In this document: positions 23,840 to 34,802 of the stretch, in pieces
Position numbering within the stretch: the first letter of the stretch is position 1
Layout: every line of letters starts with the position of its first letter
From: Siphonodentalium dalli
Taxonomy: Eukaryota > Mollusca > Scaphopoda > Gadilida > Siphonodentaliidae
Direction of reading: 5' to 3'
DNA: 64,000 bases
NCBI GenBank assembly: GCA_032622095.1
Contig: CP136064.1
Coordinates: forward strand, 278,839,614-278,903,613
Translations under genes and position numbers: made by a program
Notes under the pieces: model-generated
What the model saw: the letters and a program-made list of their open reading frames with translations, nothing else
Database searches by the model: none
What the model was told of the DNA's origin: nothing

Positions 23840-26471
23840 TAATGGTTGCATTAGTTGAAAATCGACTATAACCAAGATCGCTATTTGCGTCGTTTTAGAA
23901 ACACCAGCGCAGTTATTATTATATTTTTCAAAAATATATATGTTCTTGAATGTTTTTGTTTTATCAAATCGCTCTAGTTATCCAATCACCTTGAAAATTA
24001 CAACTTTAGAAAAATAACGGTACTTTTTCGTAACGGAATTAGTTTGACCTACCCGCATCATAGCAATTCAACATGACCACCGGCATCATAGTATATTAGC
24101 ATGCCCACTTGACCAGGGGTGGACACGCGACAGCTCAGCTACAGTTATGTATTATTGTTTCAAACCGCTTAACAGTAAATGGCTGGTGTTACATGCATGT
24201 TTCAGTCGGACGTTATGTTACAATTTGCTTGATCGAAGAGTTCACAAACTATTTTCTCAAACATGTTTGGTTTTTGAGTAAAAGGAAATATCTATATCAA
24301 TACAATGTGTACATTGTGCGGTCCTTTTTCTGATAATGTTGGTATATGTTTCTGGTGTTTCTGACGTATGTGATAAAATAGTGTGTAATCGTACACCTAT
24401 ATACCCGTATATGGATTGTTTCAAATTTCTCTTATATTATATAATGCGGCTAAATTTTAAATGGTGATGCCATACAGTGTTTGCACGAAGATGAACTTCC
24501 AAGCACGACGTGTTATATAATAGGTGTTTTCGACGTCGAAATCAAAGTTGATATTGAGTAATTAGACAACGCGCCATAAAACCAATGACATACACGTATA
24601 CCTATGATCTAGCCTGCATCACGATTACCATTGATTTGTGCTAATAAATCAGAAGCCGTGCGGTATATACACGTAAGCATTACGCACTCTGGAAGCGGAA
24701 CATACTTATGTATGTACAGCGAATTACCAAAGAATAATAATTATAATTGTATGTGTATGTTCTATATTTCTGTTAACTGTTACATTTGCCTGTTAGTTTA
24801 TAGTAATAAACAATCACAAACATCACTATTCTGAAAATATATTTTAAAACCTTACTTGAATTTCGTCGCGTTATTTTGGCTGAACGAAATAGAGGATATC
24901 TAGCGTTCTGAATTGATACCGGACAAATATATTTGATTATTTTCGCGACCGACTAGCTGCACTTTTCGCCAGCGGAAATACATTTGTTCTGGCAGTAACA
25001 ACAGAAACTCATTATCGCCAGAAACAATGTACATGCGTTGACGACAAGTTGGTCGCGAAATTAAGTCCTTAAGCCATATCATGAGATATTTCTGGTATTA
25101 ATTATGAGAAGAAAACAAAACACATTTGCTTTGAATTGTTTACAAAATACTTTTGGGAGTTGGTGACTTTCCAAAATAAGACGAGTCTAAATCCTGAACA
25201 AGGATCATTTGTATAAGACCTATTTTATTGTCACAATGTGACATTCGTGTGCAAACACGTCGTGGTCACTTCAACCCATGTAATCTGAGTAAATGATGAG
25301 ATTTTGTATGGAATATTAAAAGAAACATTTCAGAGCTGACGAAACGCACAATACATATAGTTTGATATACTGATATTGAACTAATCCCAACAGAAATGTC
25401 GAAGATACTTGCTTGCCCAGGGCTCTTATACACAGGTGTCGATTTTCTCATATTACGACACACGTCCCGGCTTACGGTCATGATCCCCAGTTGGAGCTGT
25501 CACTCCAACAGCCTACCTTCACTGCGTCAACACAGTAACAGGTTTACCACCATTTATGGAGCAACGGGATACTTTCTGACAAGCCAAAACTTATGGGGAA
25601 ATAGCGTCTGGTACTTGATATATGCCCGGGAACACACCGTCGGTATTATGTTATAGCTGCAGGGAGATGAAGGGGTGGCTTATACAGCTAGTGTGGGAAC
25701 TAAAGAGTTAAATATCTTATAAATATGTTCAGTGCGTAAATACAATTCAAGTTCGAAAATGGGTTCGGTCCGAATCATTTTTTACTAAGTTATGACCCTT
25801 TTTACTTAAAATTTTCCAAATTTGAGATTTCTCGATAAATTTAAATTGGGCTGTTTGGTCTGAAGGAAATGTGTATGTTAGCTGTTTAGTGCCAAATACA
25901 GGTATATACTAAGGGTTTGTTTCGAATAAGTTTTACTGAGTTCTGGCCCATTTTAGAGTAAGGATTTTCCAAATTTGAGGTTTCTGGATAACTCAAGTTT
26001 TGGTTATTTGATCGGAACCAAATTTGATGTATGATTTTTCCAGTCATATTTTGTTACCAAGAAGACCCTTATCGCTTGTCCAGGATCATCTATAAATTCT
26101 GTCATACTTTCTAGAAAGGCAATGCCCTAAATGAATCAAATTTAAAGGGGATATGTATATTATTTAAAGGGGCATTGTGTCCTCAGTACGTATGTGGCTT
26201 ATTTCATGCTGTATAAAATTGTAATGATGTTGAGAAAATACTATTGTATAAGTTACTTTAATATAATAGTAAATAAAATGCCATACAAAAACACTCATTG
26301 TCGAAGCAGTCAGTTGCTATTTGCAATATTGAAATACAGTATATCGAGTTTGAATATACAAGCTCTGTTTAGTTGTTTTGAACAGAAAATTAGCTATGTG
26401 ATTTTATTTATATATTACTTTTATAATAAAATACAGGTAGCCCACAATCGTGCTACAATAAAGTAACCCAG
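23840..26471. other. Gene-poor interval with one ~153-bp direct duplication
   Basis: No recognisable coding sequence is present; frames reach at most 90 codons without known motifs. Around 25,765-26,030 a block is duplicated at ~153-bp offset: CGAATCATTTTTTACTAAG and CGAATAAGTTTTACTGAG, each followed by ATTTTCCAAATTTGAG and TTTCTSGATAA. Near 26,165 is TTTAAAGGGGCATTGTGTCC, which resembles a MITE end but has no clear partner. Confidence 0.5.
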
Positions 26472-26508
26472 TAAGGGCGCGTACACATGAAGCTGCAAGA
26501 TAATATCT

Positions 26509-26550
26509 GCAAGAAAATATCAGGTACAATTGTACTCTGATATTTTCTTG
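26509..26550. repeat. Subterminal palindrome of the Harbinger-like element
   Basis: GCAAGAAAATATCAG ... CTGATATTTTCTTGC fold back around GTACAATTGTACT. The same word appears inverted at the right end (~28,966-28,984), so it occurs in both subterminal regions. Confidence 0.85.
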
Positions 26551-27117
26551 CTGCAAAGATTACGCCCGTGAGAAAGCGGCGGGTTAGTTGACGTTGATTG
26601 AGCTCAATGTGACTAGTGTTAGTCGTGTTTGTTGAAGTGAATTACTGCGGACAAACAACCTATAGTCCATATCGAATATTCATAGAGTTATAAAGTGTTA
26701 TGGAAAATTTAAAATGCCACCTATTTTAACGAGAAATTTAGGAACGCACCCTCGTCGTTGGAGTAGGGATGTGTGTTCGGGGACGCGGTGAGCTCTGATA
26801 TATGTTTTCATTACTTGATATTCCAACCAGTGTAACTAGTTGCACATCTTCCTACTGTTGGTCAAAATTTTGGTTTGATTCATCTATGCATACCCTCTAT
26901 GCATACAGTCCAAATTAAAGTAAAACAACTAAATCAAGGCATGCATGTGAGGTACCAAATTATAAAGCATCCCCATATACGCAGAGGGTTTCCGTTCGGG
27001 GTGTCCCCCTTGGGAAATTCTAACTGCACCCCCCTTGAATCAGAATCAGACCAAACACAAGTTTTCCATAATTCCATTTGCACCCCTTGCACCTCAGTGC
27101 TCTTAGGCCTAATATTA

Positions 27118-27622
27118 GACCATGGTTCGGCCCGGTGTGCGAAAATTTTGTAATCTGAACAAGAAAATCGCAAAATCATACCATCTAGACTAGCCTCAAT
27201 CATTCCTAGAGTTGGAAATTTCAAACCTGACACCACACTTAGGTTGGAAAATTTACATCTGATGACAATTCCAATGACAATGTTGGCCAAATGTATGACA
27301 ATATTGTTTTCTTAAATTAACTAGCAGTTTTTTTTACTTTTGACTGGCCACGGGGGAGGGACCAGGACACAAGCTTTCAAAGTGTTGGAAATTTCCAACC
27401 TGTCACACCCCTGAGGTTGGAAAGTTTCCAACTGATGACCATTTCAGACCAAAATTTTTACCAAAAATAGGAAAATATGCAAATATTGGTCCAAAAACAA
27501 TTAATTCCCCCAAGAAATTTTTTGAAAATCAAACTACAAGAACATTTTCAACCTATTGTTGGTGAAATTTCCAACTAATGTTTTGGCAGGTATGAAATGT
27601 CCAACTGTTGAAAATATTGACC
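27118..27622. repeat. ~500-bp direct repeat, copy 1, rich in TTGGAAATTTCCAAC
   Basis: Starts GACCATGGTTCGGCCCGG and runs to GAAATKTCCAACTRTTGAAA. The palindromic word TTGGAAATTTCCAAC and variants recur many times. Copy 2 lies 1,018 bp downstream with a few small indels. A related block in the opposite orientation is at 45,350-46,230. Confidence 0.9.
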
Positions 27623-27719
27623 AAAGTTAGGGGGTGAGACACACCCCAAGCCCCCCTGTCGCCACGTCTCTGTACACACGTATATACATGCAGGGATGTG
27701 GCTAGAGGGTCTCCGCTGG

Positions 27720-27890
27720 GGGGGTGTCCACCTTGGGAATTTCCAACTGCACCCCCCCCCCCTTGAGTCGCAATCACACCAACACAACTTTTTGCATAAT
27801 TCCATTTGCACCCCCCCTCCTTGAGTCGCAATCACACCAACACAACTTTTTGCATATTTCCATTTGCACCCCCCCCCCCTTGTACCTCAT
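27720..27890. repeat. ~65-bp C-rich tandem repeats
   Basis: TTGAGTCGCAATCACACCAA followed by CACAACTTTTTGCATAATTCC and a poly-C run repeats twice here. A degenerate relative lies at 27,010-27,095. The poly-C runs are slippage-prone. Confidence 0.85.
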
Positions 27891-28135
27891 GCTCAAGTCG
27901 TGCTTCTATTTTCCCAGTATGAGAACATTAAGATATATTTTAACCTGAAAATTGCCCCCAAAAAAACAACTAGTGATCTAATTCCAGACAAATGCACACA
28001 GCTACCGTTGGAAAATTCTTCAACTGCTGACCATTTATGTCTACAAGTTTGACCAAATGTAGTAAAATATTGTTTTGCTAAACTAATTAGCAGTTTTGTA
28101 TTGGCCATGTGGATGGGACAATGACACACCGGGCA

Positions 28136-28622
28136 GACCATGGTTCGGCCCGGTGTGCGAAAATTTTGAAATCTGAACAAGAAAATCGCAAAATCCTAAC
28201 ATCTAGACTAGCCTCAAGCCTTCCTACTGTTGGCAATTTCAAACCCTACACCCCCACTTAGGTTGGAAATTTTCCAACTGATGACAATTCCAATTCCAAT
28301 GTTGACCAATTGTATGACAATATTGTTTTCTTAAATTAACTAGAAGTTTTTGACTGGCTACGGGGGAGAGACCAGGACACAAGCTTTCCAAGTGCTGGAA
28401 ATTTCCAACCTGTCACCCCCCCTAAGGTTGGAAAATTTCCAACTGATGACCATTTCTGTCAAAAATTTTGACCAAAAATAGGAACATATGCAAATATTGG
28501 TCGAAAAACAATAAATTCCCCCAATAAATTGTTTTATAATCAAACTACAAGAACATTTTCAACCTATTGTTGGTGTAAAATTTCGTTGTGGCAGGTATGA
28601 AATTTCCAACTATTGAAAATAT
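28136..28622. repeat. ~500-bp direct repeat, copy 2
   Basis: Second copy of the block at 27,118. It starts GACCATGGTTCGGCCCGG and shares CAAAATC(C/A)TA(A/C)CATCTAGAC and GGACACAAGCTTTC with copy 1. A 30-bp C-rich tract (28,648-28,677) follows. Confidence 0.9.
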
Positions 28623-29249
28623 AGCTCTCTGCTGGGGGGGTGAGACACCCCCCCCCCCCCCCACACCCCCCCCCCCCTCTAGCCACATCCCTGTATACAT
28701 GTATATATAATACATCAGCGGTTCTGACAACCAATATAAAATGGAAATACGTAGTATGTTGAAACAGACGATACTATTGATGGATCATAACTCGAGTGCT
28801 TGAATTGTTATGATCATATCCCTGCGAGATTAGTTAACGGATACCGATGGCCACCCATCAAGGTGAACACATATCACCAATTGGCGATAAAATATCAGCG
28901 CGCTGCCTTCGTCGGATATTTTCCGGTATTATTTATTTCATTGGTCAAGTAAGTCACATGGGGCATACCTGATATTTTCTTGCTGGCCATGTGTACGCGC
29001 CCTAAGTCATGAGTGTTTGTGAACCTGATTCTTTTCATGCAACTTTGTCTTGCGTGGGTTCGTGGAACTGGTTGTAATGAACATATTCTTTCTTAAACAA
29101 TTAATGAATTTCTTTGCATATATATAGCATGGACACCAGTCAGAATAATTTTATTGGTGCCAACAACAATATCAGAAGGTGTATTAAACCATTCGCAATG
29201 AATGTGTTATATAATTATTGTTTATTGACCTCCAAGTATGAAGAGCTAA

Positions 29250-30170
29250 CGAGTTATGTGGCTTATATTGACACGTATGAATACCTATACAGTGAAAAAT
29301 GGGTGGCATACAAAGTCAAATATAACTCTTTTGAGTAGTACTCATTAGGGGCAATAGCCTAACCTGTATATGCAATGCGTTGAAACCAGTTATTAGGGAG
29401 ACATATATAACGAGCACGTACGTGTCTCCATAATCACGGTTTATCACCTATCAGTTAACTTGAGAAAGTTAATATTCCCACAATACCCGCGTTTGGCTTC
29501 TATATATATATGGACACGTATTTATATATATACAATAAATAAGTTGGTGGCAAACAAAGCCAAATATTACTCTTTTGAGTCGCAATCATTGGGGATAATA
29601 ACATAACGTGTACATATGCAATACGTTGCAGAAACATACATGCATGCTGGTTATCTTTGTCTCCTTAATAACGGTTTATTACGTATAAGTTAATCTGAGA
29701 AAGTTAATATTCCCACAATACCCATATAGTGGCTTCTATAGACACGTATGTATATCAATACAGTAACAAATGAGTGGCATACAAAACAAATATAGCACTT
29801 TTGAGTTGTAATCTTTAAGGACAATAACCTAACATGCATATGCAATGCGTTGAAATCCGTCAATAGGGAGACACATATAACCAGCATGTACGTGTCTCCC
29901 TAATCATGGTTTATTACATATCAGTTAATTTGAGAAAGTTAATATTCCCACAGTGTCCACTATGTGGCTTCTATGGACACGTATTTATACCTATACAATA
30001 ACAAATTGGGTTGCATACAAAGTCAAATATAAGTCTTTGAGTTGTCATCATTAGGGACAATAACCTAACGTGTATATGCAATGCGTTGAAAACAGTTATT
30101 GGGGAGACATATATAACCAGCGTGTACGCGTCTACCTAATCACAGTTTTTTACCTATCAGTTATCATTTA
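29250..30170. repeat. ~235-bp tandem repeat, about four copies
   Basis: The landmark TGCAATGCGTTGAAA (variants) lies at 29371, 29617, 29841 and 30077, spacing 246, 224 and 236. Each copy carries TTTGAGAAAGTTAATATTCCC, GGACACGTAT and a hairpin in which TAGGGAGACAYATATAAC faces TACGTGTCTCCCTAAT. A 74-codon frame at 29114-29338 runs into the first copy and is not convincing as a gene. Confidence 0.9.
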
Positions 30171-30367
30171 TTATATTAACTCGCCACGTTATAGTACGGG
30201 GGGAAAAGTCATATTGTACTCCCAAATGTCATATTGGACTCCCGAGTGTACAATGCCACGTTATGTTCCATTTCCAGCTAAATCCTCGGCATTCAATTGG
30301 TTAACGCTCGCGCAACATATCCCATGTTTACGGCTTTCGCGCGTGCGAAGGTTCTTATGTTGGCGGG

Positions 30368-30387
30368 TGACGTCATCTAATTTGCAT
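30368..30387 (+). promoter_or_regulatory. CRE plus octamer pair upstream of the Crypton-like ORF
   Basis: TGACGTCA (30368-30375) is followed 4 bp later by ATTTGCAT (30380-30387). Both are perfect vertebrate-type consensus sites for CREB/ATF and POU factors. An inverted CCAAT box (ATTGG) lies ~70 bp upstream near 30,297. They stand ~350 bp upstream of the ATG at 30,721. A promoter role is inferred only from the clustering. Confidence 0.4.
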
Positions 30388-30720
30388 AGAGCAAGAGGCT
30401 CCATCTGGGGGAATAACGTTACCGGCACGTAAACGTGTAAGACCGTGTTGCAAATAATTTGTTTGACAATTCAGATAACAATTGACGGCGATCGATCTGT
30501 TTTATGTAATAGGTTCACTATAAAATCATTGATTATAGAAATGAACGTTTTTTCTTATACTAAGTGGTCCCTAACTTTAATGGATTAATCCAAATTGTAG
30601 TGTTCATCGTTTGTCAAGTTGGGTGGTTCTACTCACTCTTGGGGTGTTAGTATTCGCACCTGTTGTATAGGTGATGTAAACAAATTACGTCGTCTCCATT
30701 TAGTAACAAAATACGACAAA

Positions 30721-31151
30721 ATGAAGCGCTTCGCCGATCATTCGATGGATGAAATAATTTCCAAACGTGCGAATAATATTCCTAAAAATACACAGAGTTC
30801 AAATGCGGTAGCTGCCAGAACACTAAGGGAGTATTTGCAAGAAAAAAAGCATACAATCCGCCCGTAAATCCGAGATCTGCGTGTCCGCCTCATGATGACA
30901 CGAACATTCCTCAAGTTCGACCAGTAATGTCGGGAACCCAAATAACTCGGCAAATACAGCAAAAATGTTCAACAACAACACAACAAATTGAAAAATTTGC
31001 AGGAAATGGCGGTGGTGTTTTGGACAAAGTAGGCCTATCCATTGAAAACGTCCAAATGTCCCTCGACAGCACTGGCCATTACATGGGAGCTCCAATGTTT
31101 AGTGGATGTACCATTCACAACATTCACTTCGGCAGTCCTCCACATAATTGA
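30721..31151 (+). pseudogene. Small Crypton/DUF3504-like deletion derivative, frame-broken
   Basis: From the ATG at 30721, 48 codons (MKRFADHSMDEIISKRANNI onward, with NIPKNTQ and LREYLQEKK) resemble the conserved N-terminal helix region of invertebrate DUF3504/Crypton tyrosine-recombinase-like proteins (pattern 'F-x-x-x-x-x-x-EI-x-x-x-x-x-x-x-x-KNT ... YL-x-EK'). The frame closes at 30865-30867 after an A-rich run (AAGAAAAAAAGC). One indel there would continue the frame into 30868-31151, which ends with GAPMFSGCTIHNIHFG, like the short C-terminal tail of such proteins. The catalytic centre is absent, so this would be an internal deletion derivative. Similarity is by memory of the family pattern and is tentative. 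It could instead be an unrelated small gene. Confidence 0.4.
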
Positions 31152-31390
31152 TGAGAAATCAAGAGAAATCCACTTACAAATTGTGCTACGATCATTCAAA
31201 ACTTCCTGTGATTTTCTTGTTCTATTTATAAAACTACATCATTGATTTTTTCGTGACGTCATTCACTGGGGGGCGCAACGGGTTTATAGCGTAAACATGA
31301 GAATGCTATATAATATGACGCATCGGTTCCAGTATGAAACTGATTCTAGCTGTCACCACAAAAGTAAAGGGCTGTCAATGGAACATATAC

Positions 31391-31534
31391 GTTATTGTCG
31401 TTGATTGACGGTAACATGGTGTGACATTGACGGCTTGGAGCCTATGTTCAACCTCGTCGCTAGCGCGACTCGGTTGAACATAGGCTCCAAGCCGTCAATG
31501 TCACACCATGTTACCGTCAATCAACCACAATAAC
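31391..31534. repeat. Long palindrome, 63-bp arms, 18-bp spacer
   Basis: The left arm 31391-31453 and right arm 31472-31534 are reverse complements with a single mismatch (GTCG/GTGG near the outer end). Key words are TTGATTGACGGTAACATGGT and GCTTGGAGCCTATGTTCAAC. Extrusion as a cruciform or transcription into a long hairpin RNA is plausible. No target duplication is evident, so the origin is uncertain. Confidence 0.95.
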
Positions 31535-32227
31535 TAATAATGTTGGGACTCTGTGACGTAACGAATTACCTATTGCGAAATAAACTGGTGAAATTGTGAT
31601 GCGCGTACAACAGATTTAGCAAACGTTTCACTTCCGCGTTGAGTATTTTGTATTGCCGTGTTTACTGTTCCAAATCAAATCATGCATACTGTGTGTTTCG
31701 TCATCACGGTTTCTACAAATAAAATGCGAGCGCACAATATCCATGTAACTTGTTAGTTTTTTATCATTCTACATTTATATTTATCTGATTTAAAAAATAA
31801 AACGATGAAAATACTAGGCACACACACATAGTAACATACTGGTATATAAGCCTTTTATCAAAGTCGGAATGTCATTTTGAAAAGATAAGAGATCACCCAT
31901 GACTATCTTTAAACGATTTAGAATTTGGAAAGTTGACGCATAATTTGGTCGCCTATTATAAAAAATAACCAAAAACAAAAATGTCATCGATGACCTTTCA
32001 CCTATTAAATGGCGATCGCGATCTTTAAAAAAAAATCGTATTAGTAGCGAAAACAGGAATGCATGTTTACATAGCACGTGTCTAATTATGCCAGCTAATG
32101 GGATTTTATATTCGAGAACAGTTGAAGCCGCTTTCACAGACCTGCGGCGGACGCACAAGGCCAACGTTATCGGGTTTGTGGCTGACCACTGGCACTGCGC
32201 ATAAACCGATAGCCGCAGACTTTTACT
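31535..32227. other. No gene recognised
   Basis: Unique-looking AT-rich sequence with a 116-codon minus-strand frame at 31814-32164 lacking any recognisable motif. Nothing supportable. Confidence 0.4.
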
Positions 32228-34755
32228 TTAAACATATTTTAATGTATTTAGAAACAAAATATACATAGGGATCAGGGCACAAGTTACAAAACTTACAAAC
32301 TTGCCCCTCTCCTAATACAATCATGGAACATACATAAAAATACATAGCAGATATAGCAAACTGTTTATAAAGAAGAGTGCAGAGTGTGCGTGCTGCGGAT
32401 GTCGGGTTTCCATCTGTATTCCAATCACGGTTATGAAGAAAACGCTAGAACTCAGTGAGTTGAAAGATGAATAGCGAAATTTACCATACATGGGTTTGTT
32501 CAAAACGCTCTGTTTTAGCTATAAAAGATTGAGTAATGCGGAAAAGAGTAGTGTTCTTTTGATTTGATATACCTTTTACCCCATATAAGAAATGATTTGC
32601 TTCTAATGATTGAAAGCCATTAATACTTAAATTTCGGTAAAAGTCAATTCTCTGATCTACAAATAAAGGGCAAACATGAAAATAGTGATTGGCGTCTTCA
32701 ATGTCTAAGTTACAGGGGCATATAGGCGAATCTGATATGTGATTATCAAACATATCCGAACGGAGATCACTACACTGATTCCGAATTTTACAGTGTATTG
32801 TATTAATTTTCCTTTTTCCTGTATAAAAATAAGAGGGTGGTTTTATTATTGGATCTATAATCCCTAAATTGGCTTTGAAATCGGAAATAGAGGTTGCATT
32901 GATTACATACACAGGTAATTTGTTCCATTCCAGAACAACAGATGGGAGAAATGACTGTTTAAAATGCTCAGTGTTAGCGAAATAGGAATAAAATTTATTT
33001 GGAAATCTAAGATTATAATCCGATCGTTCTCTGGAGCGTGCCGGTAGGAGATATGTCAGATACAAAGGGGCGTCTTCATTGATAATTCTGTAAATTGCTT
33101 GCAAATGGCGATGTTGCCTACGCCTGTGTAGTGTCCGCCAACCTACCTCAAGCCATAACTTGTTAAGTGATACTGAACGATTTAGGCCGGTTACGATTCT
33201 AGCGGCGTCTTTATGTATTCGGTCGAGTTTTTCCAATAAGTAATCGGGTGCTGAATCCCATACGACGTCAGCATAATCCAAAATAGGAAGGATATACGCA
33301 TTGTAAATTTTTTCGAGTGTCTTTCTATCGAGATCGTTTTTAAATTTCCTCAATTGTGATAGTCTAGAGGCAGCTTTGTTTGCTGTGTATTCTATTTGTT
33401 TGTTCCATTTTAAGTTTGATTGAAATTCAAGGCCAAGGTGCTTATGCGATTCGTTAAATGAAATAGTTTCGTCCTGGAATATTAAATCTGGGGAATTATC
33501 TTGAGGCACGAATGAGAAGGATATTGCCTTGGTTTTCTTGGGATTGAACGAAACTAACCAGTTGTCTGCCCATAGACTGACCCTTTTGAGGTCCTCGTTT
33601 AGTTCTGATTGTAGGATGTTAAGATTGAAGTGAGAAGCTGTGAGACATGTGTCATCAGCATACATTCTAACAGTTGATGTGAGGTTATCTGGTATGTCAT
33701 TAATGTATATTAAAAATAGGAAAGGCCCAAGGATCGATCCTTGGGGAACACCCGCTGTGATGGTTTCAAAATCAGAATAAGTGTTATTGATTCGGACCCT
33801 TTGCTTCCTGTTAGTGAGATAGTCCTCCAGCCATTTAGAAAGCGACCCTGTTATCCCATACGCGGTAGTTTTGGCAATCAACCCTCTGTGCCAGACTCTC
33901 TCGAAGGCTTTAGAGATATCACAAAATACTGAACAAGTGTATAAGCCTTTGTCGAGTGTCTGACACAGCTGGTGATAAAGATCAATCATTTGGAATGTAG
34001 TGCTGTGTTTCGGAACGAAACCCGACTGATTTTGAAATAGGAGTTTATTCTCATCGAAAAAGGACGAGATTCTCTTTAGAACTAACTTTTCAAGAATTTT
34101 ACCCAGGCATGGTAGAAGGGAAATTGGTCGGTAATTAGCGCTATCTGCGGAATCTCCATTTTTAAAGATAGGAATCACATTGGCTTTCTTCCACTGTGAT
34201 GGGAACTTTCCCGTTTGTAGAGATTTTTTAAAAATTAAGAAAAGAGGGTGGGCTATAGCGTTAGCCGTGCCGTGGAGCATTTTTGGACTAACTCCGTCAT
34301 AGCCATAGGCTTTGTTCGTTTTAAGTGATCTGATCGCAGATATGACATCATCGACTGAAAATTTAAGTTCTGATAATTCTTTATGGCATCGTGAACTGAA
34401 ATCAGGTAGTTTGTGATCTTTCTGGTCAATCGTGGAATTTGAGAGGAATTTTGTATTCAGGCACTCGGCTTTTCCCAAATCGTTTGAGACAAAAGATACA
34501 CCATTGACTTTAATATCTCCATCCGTAGAATAAATAGGTGGTATTTTTGTTATCTTCTTTTTGTTCAAAAGAAAGTTGATGAGATGCCAGAATTCACGGG
34601 GCGAAGAACTGTCATTTACCCTATCTTCGATATTGTTTTCAAATTTGGCTTTCGCATACTTTTTCATGTTGTTGACTTTGTTCCTCGATTTTTTGTATTT
34701 TGTCCAATTATTTTCAGTGCCAGACTTGATCAAGTGGGGGTCGAATTTCAATCTG
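32228..34755 (-). mobile_element. 5'-truncated non-LTR retrotransposon (jockey/RTE-like)
   Basis: The element reads right to left. Its 5' boundary is near 34,735-34,760, where coding similarity gives way to a small inverted repeat. The 3' UTR runs from the stop codon at 32,481 to roughly 32,228. No endonuclease domain is present, as expected for 5' truncation during target-primed reverse transcription. I could not find a clean poly-A or target duplication at the 3' side, so that boundary is approximate. Confidence 0.8.
32481..34751 (-). CDS. Reverse transcriptase, C-terminal part of retrotransposon ORF2
   Basis: A 756-codon open frame with a complete reverse transcriptase domain: KKANVIPIFKNGD (residues ~188-200), YRPISLLPCLGKILEKL (207-223), the first catalytic Asp in FCDISKAFERVWH (Asp278), TAGVPQGSILGPFLFLIYIND (332-352) and the YADD box (364-367). 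A thumb and connection region follows (LDYADVVWDSAP), then a C-terminal zinc-knuckle-like CPC...HYFHVC motif (678-694), seen in many invertebrate non-LTR elements. No stop or frameshift interrupts it, so the copy is fairly young. The listed first codon is TTG, not ATG; the frame is open back to a stop at 34767-34769, so the true N terminus with the endonuclease is missing. It is active only if supplied in full length elsewhere. Confidence 0.95.
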   Translation of the reverse strand: MKFDPHLIKSGTENNWTKYKKSRNKVNNMKKYAKAKFENNIEDRVNDSSSPREFWHLINFLLNKKKITKIPPIYSTDGDIKVNGVSFVSNDLGKAECLNTKFLSNSTIDQKDHKLPDFSSRCHKELSELKFSVDDVISAIRSLKTNKAYGYDGVSPKMLHGTANAIAHPLFLIFKKSLQTGKFPSQWKKANVIPIFKNGDSADSANYRPISLLPCLGKILEKLVLKRISSFFDENKLLFQNQSGFVPKHSTTFQMIDLYHQLCQTLDKGLYTCSVFCDISKAFERVWHRGLIAKTTAYGITGSLSKWLEDYLTNRKQRVRINNTYSDFETITAGVPQGSILGPFLFLIYINDIPDNLTSTVRMYADDTCLTASHFNLNILQSELNEDLKRVSLWADNWLVSFNPKKTKAISFSFVPQDNSPDLIFQDETISFNESHKHLGLEFQSNLKWNKQIEYTANKAASRLSQLRKFKNDLDRKTLEKIYNAYILPILDYADVVWDSAPDYLLEKLDRIHKDAARIVTGLNRSVSLNKLWLEVGWRTLHRRRQHRHLQAIYRIINEDAPLYLTYLLPARSRERSDYNLRFPNKFYSYFANTEHFKQSFLPSVVLEWNKLPVYVINATSISDFKANLGIIDPIIKPPSYFYTGKRKINTIHCKIRNQCSDLRSDMFDNHISDSPICPCNLDIEDANHYFHVCPLFVDQRIDFYRNLSINGFQSLEANHFLYGVKGISNQKNTTLFRITQSFIAKTERFEQTHVW

Positions 34756-34802
34756 AATTTCGAACTTCAATCCAGATCGAAATTCGCCCAGATTGAAATT
34801 CA
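34743..34802. repeat. Nested inverted repeat at the retrotransposon 5' junction
   Basis: GAATTTCAATCTG at the left pairs with CAGATTGAAATTC at the right, with an inner ATTTCGA/TCGAAAT pair. It marks the point where the truncated retrotransposon begins. Confidence 0.8.

Larger units (their letters stand above)
26475..29002. mobile_element. Non-autonomous PIF/Harbinger-like element, TAA target duplication
   Basis: The ends are GGGCGCGTACACATG and CATGTGTACGCGCCC, 15-bp perfect inverted repeats, flanked on both sides by TAA (26472-26474 and 29003-29005). A second subterminal match, GCAAGAAAATATCAGGTA, is shared inside both ends. TWA target duplications and GGGC termini fit PIF/Harbinger, though other TA/TAA-target groups are possible. 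The interior is a mosaic of TTGGAAATTTCCAAC-rich repeats and C-tracts with no transposase. Confidence 0.8.

Noticed and set aside
29114-29338. 74-codon frame ending in the 235-bp repeat (…YEYLYSEKWVAYKVKYNSFE)
   Set aside because: Other copies of the repeat have stops in this frame, so the frame is not maintained.
31814-32164. 116-codon minus-strand frame
   Set aside because: Low-complexity, hydrophobic and basic stretch without any recognised motif; no conserved context.
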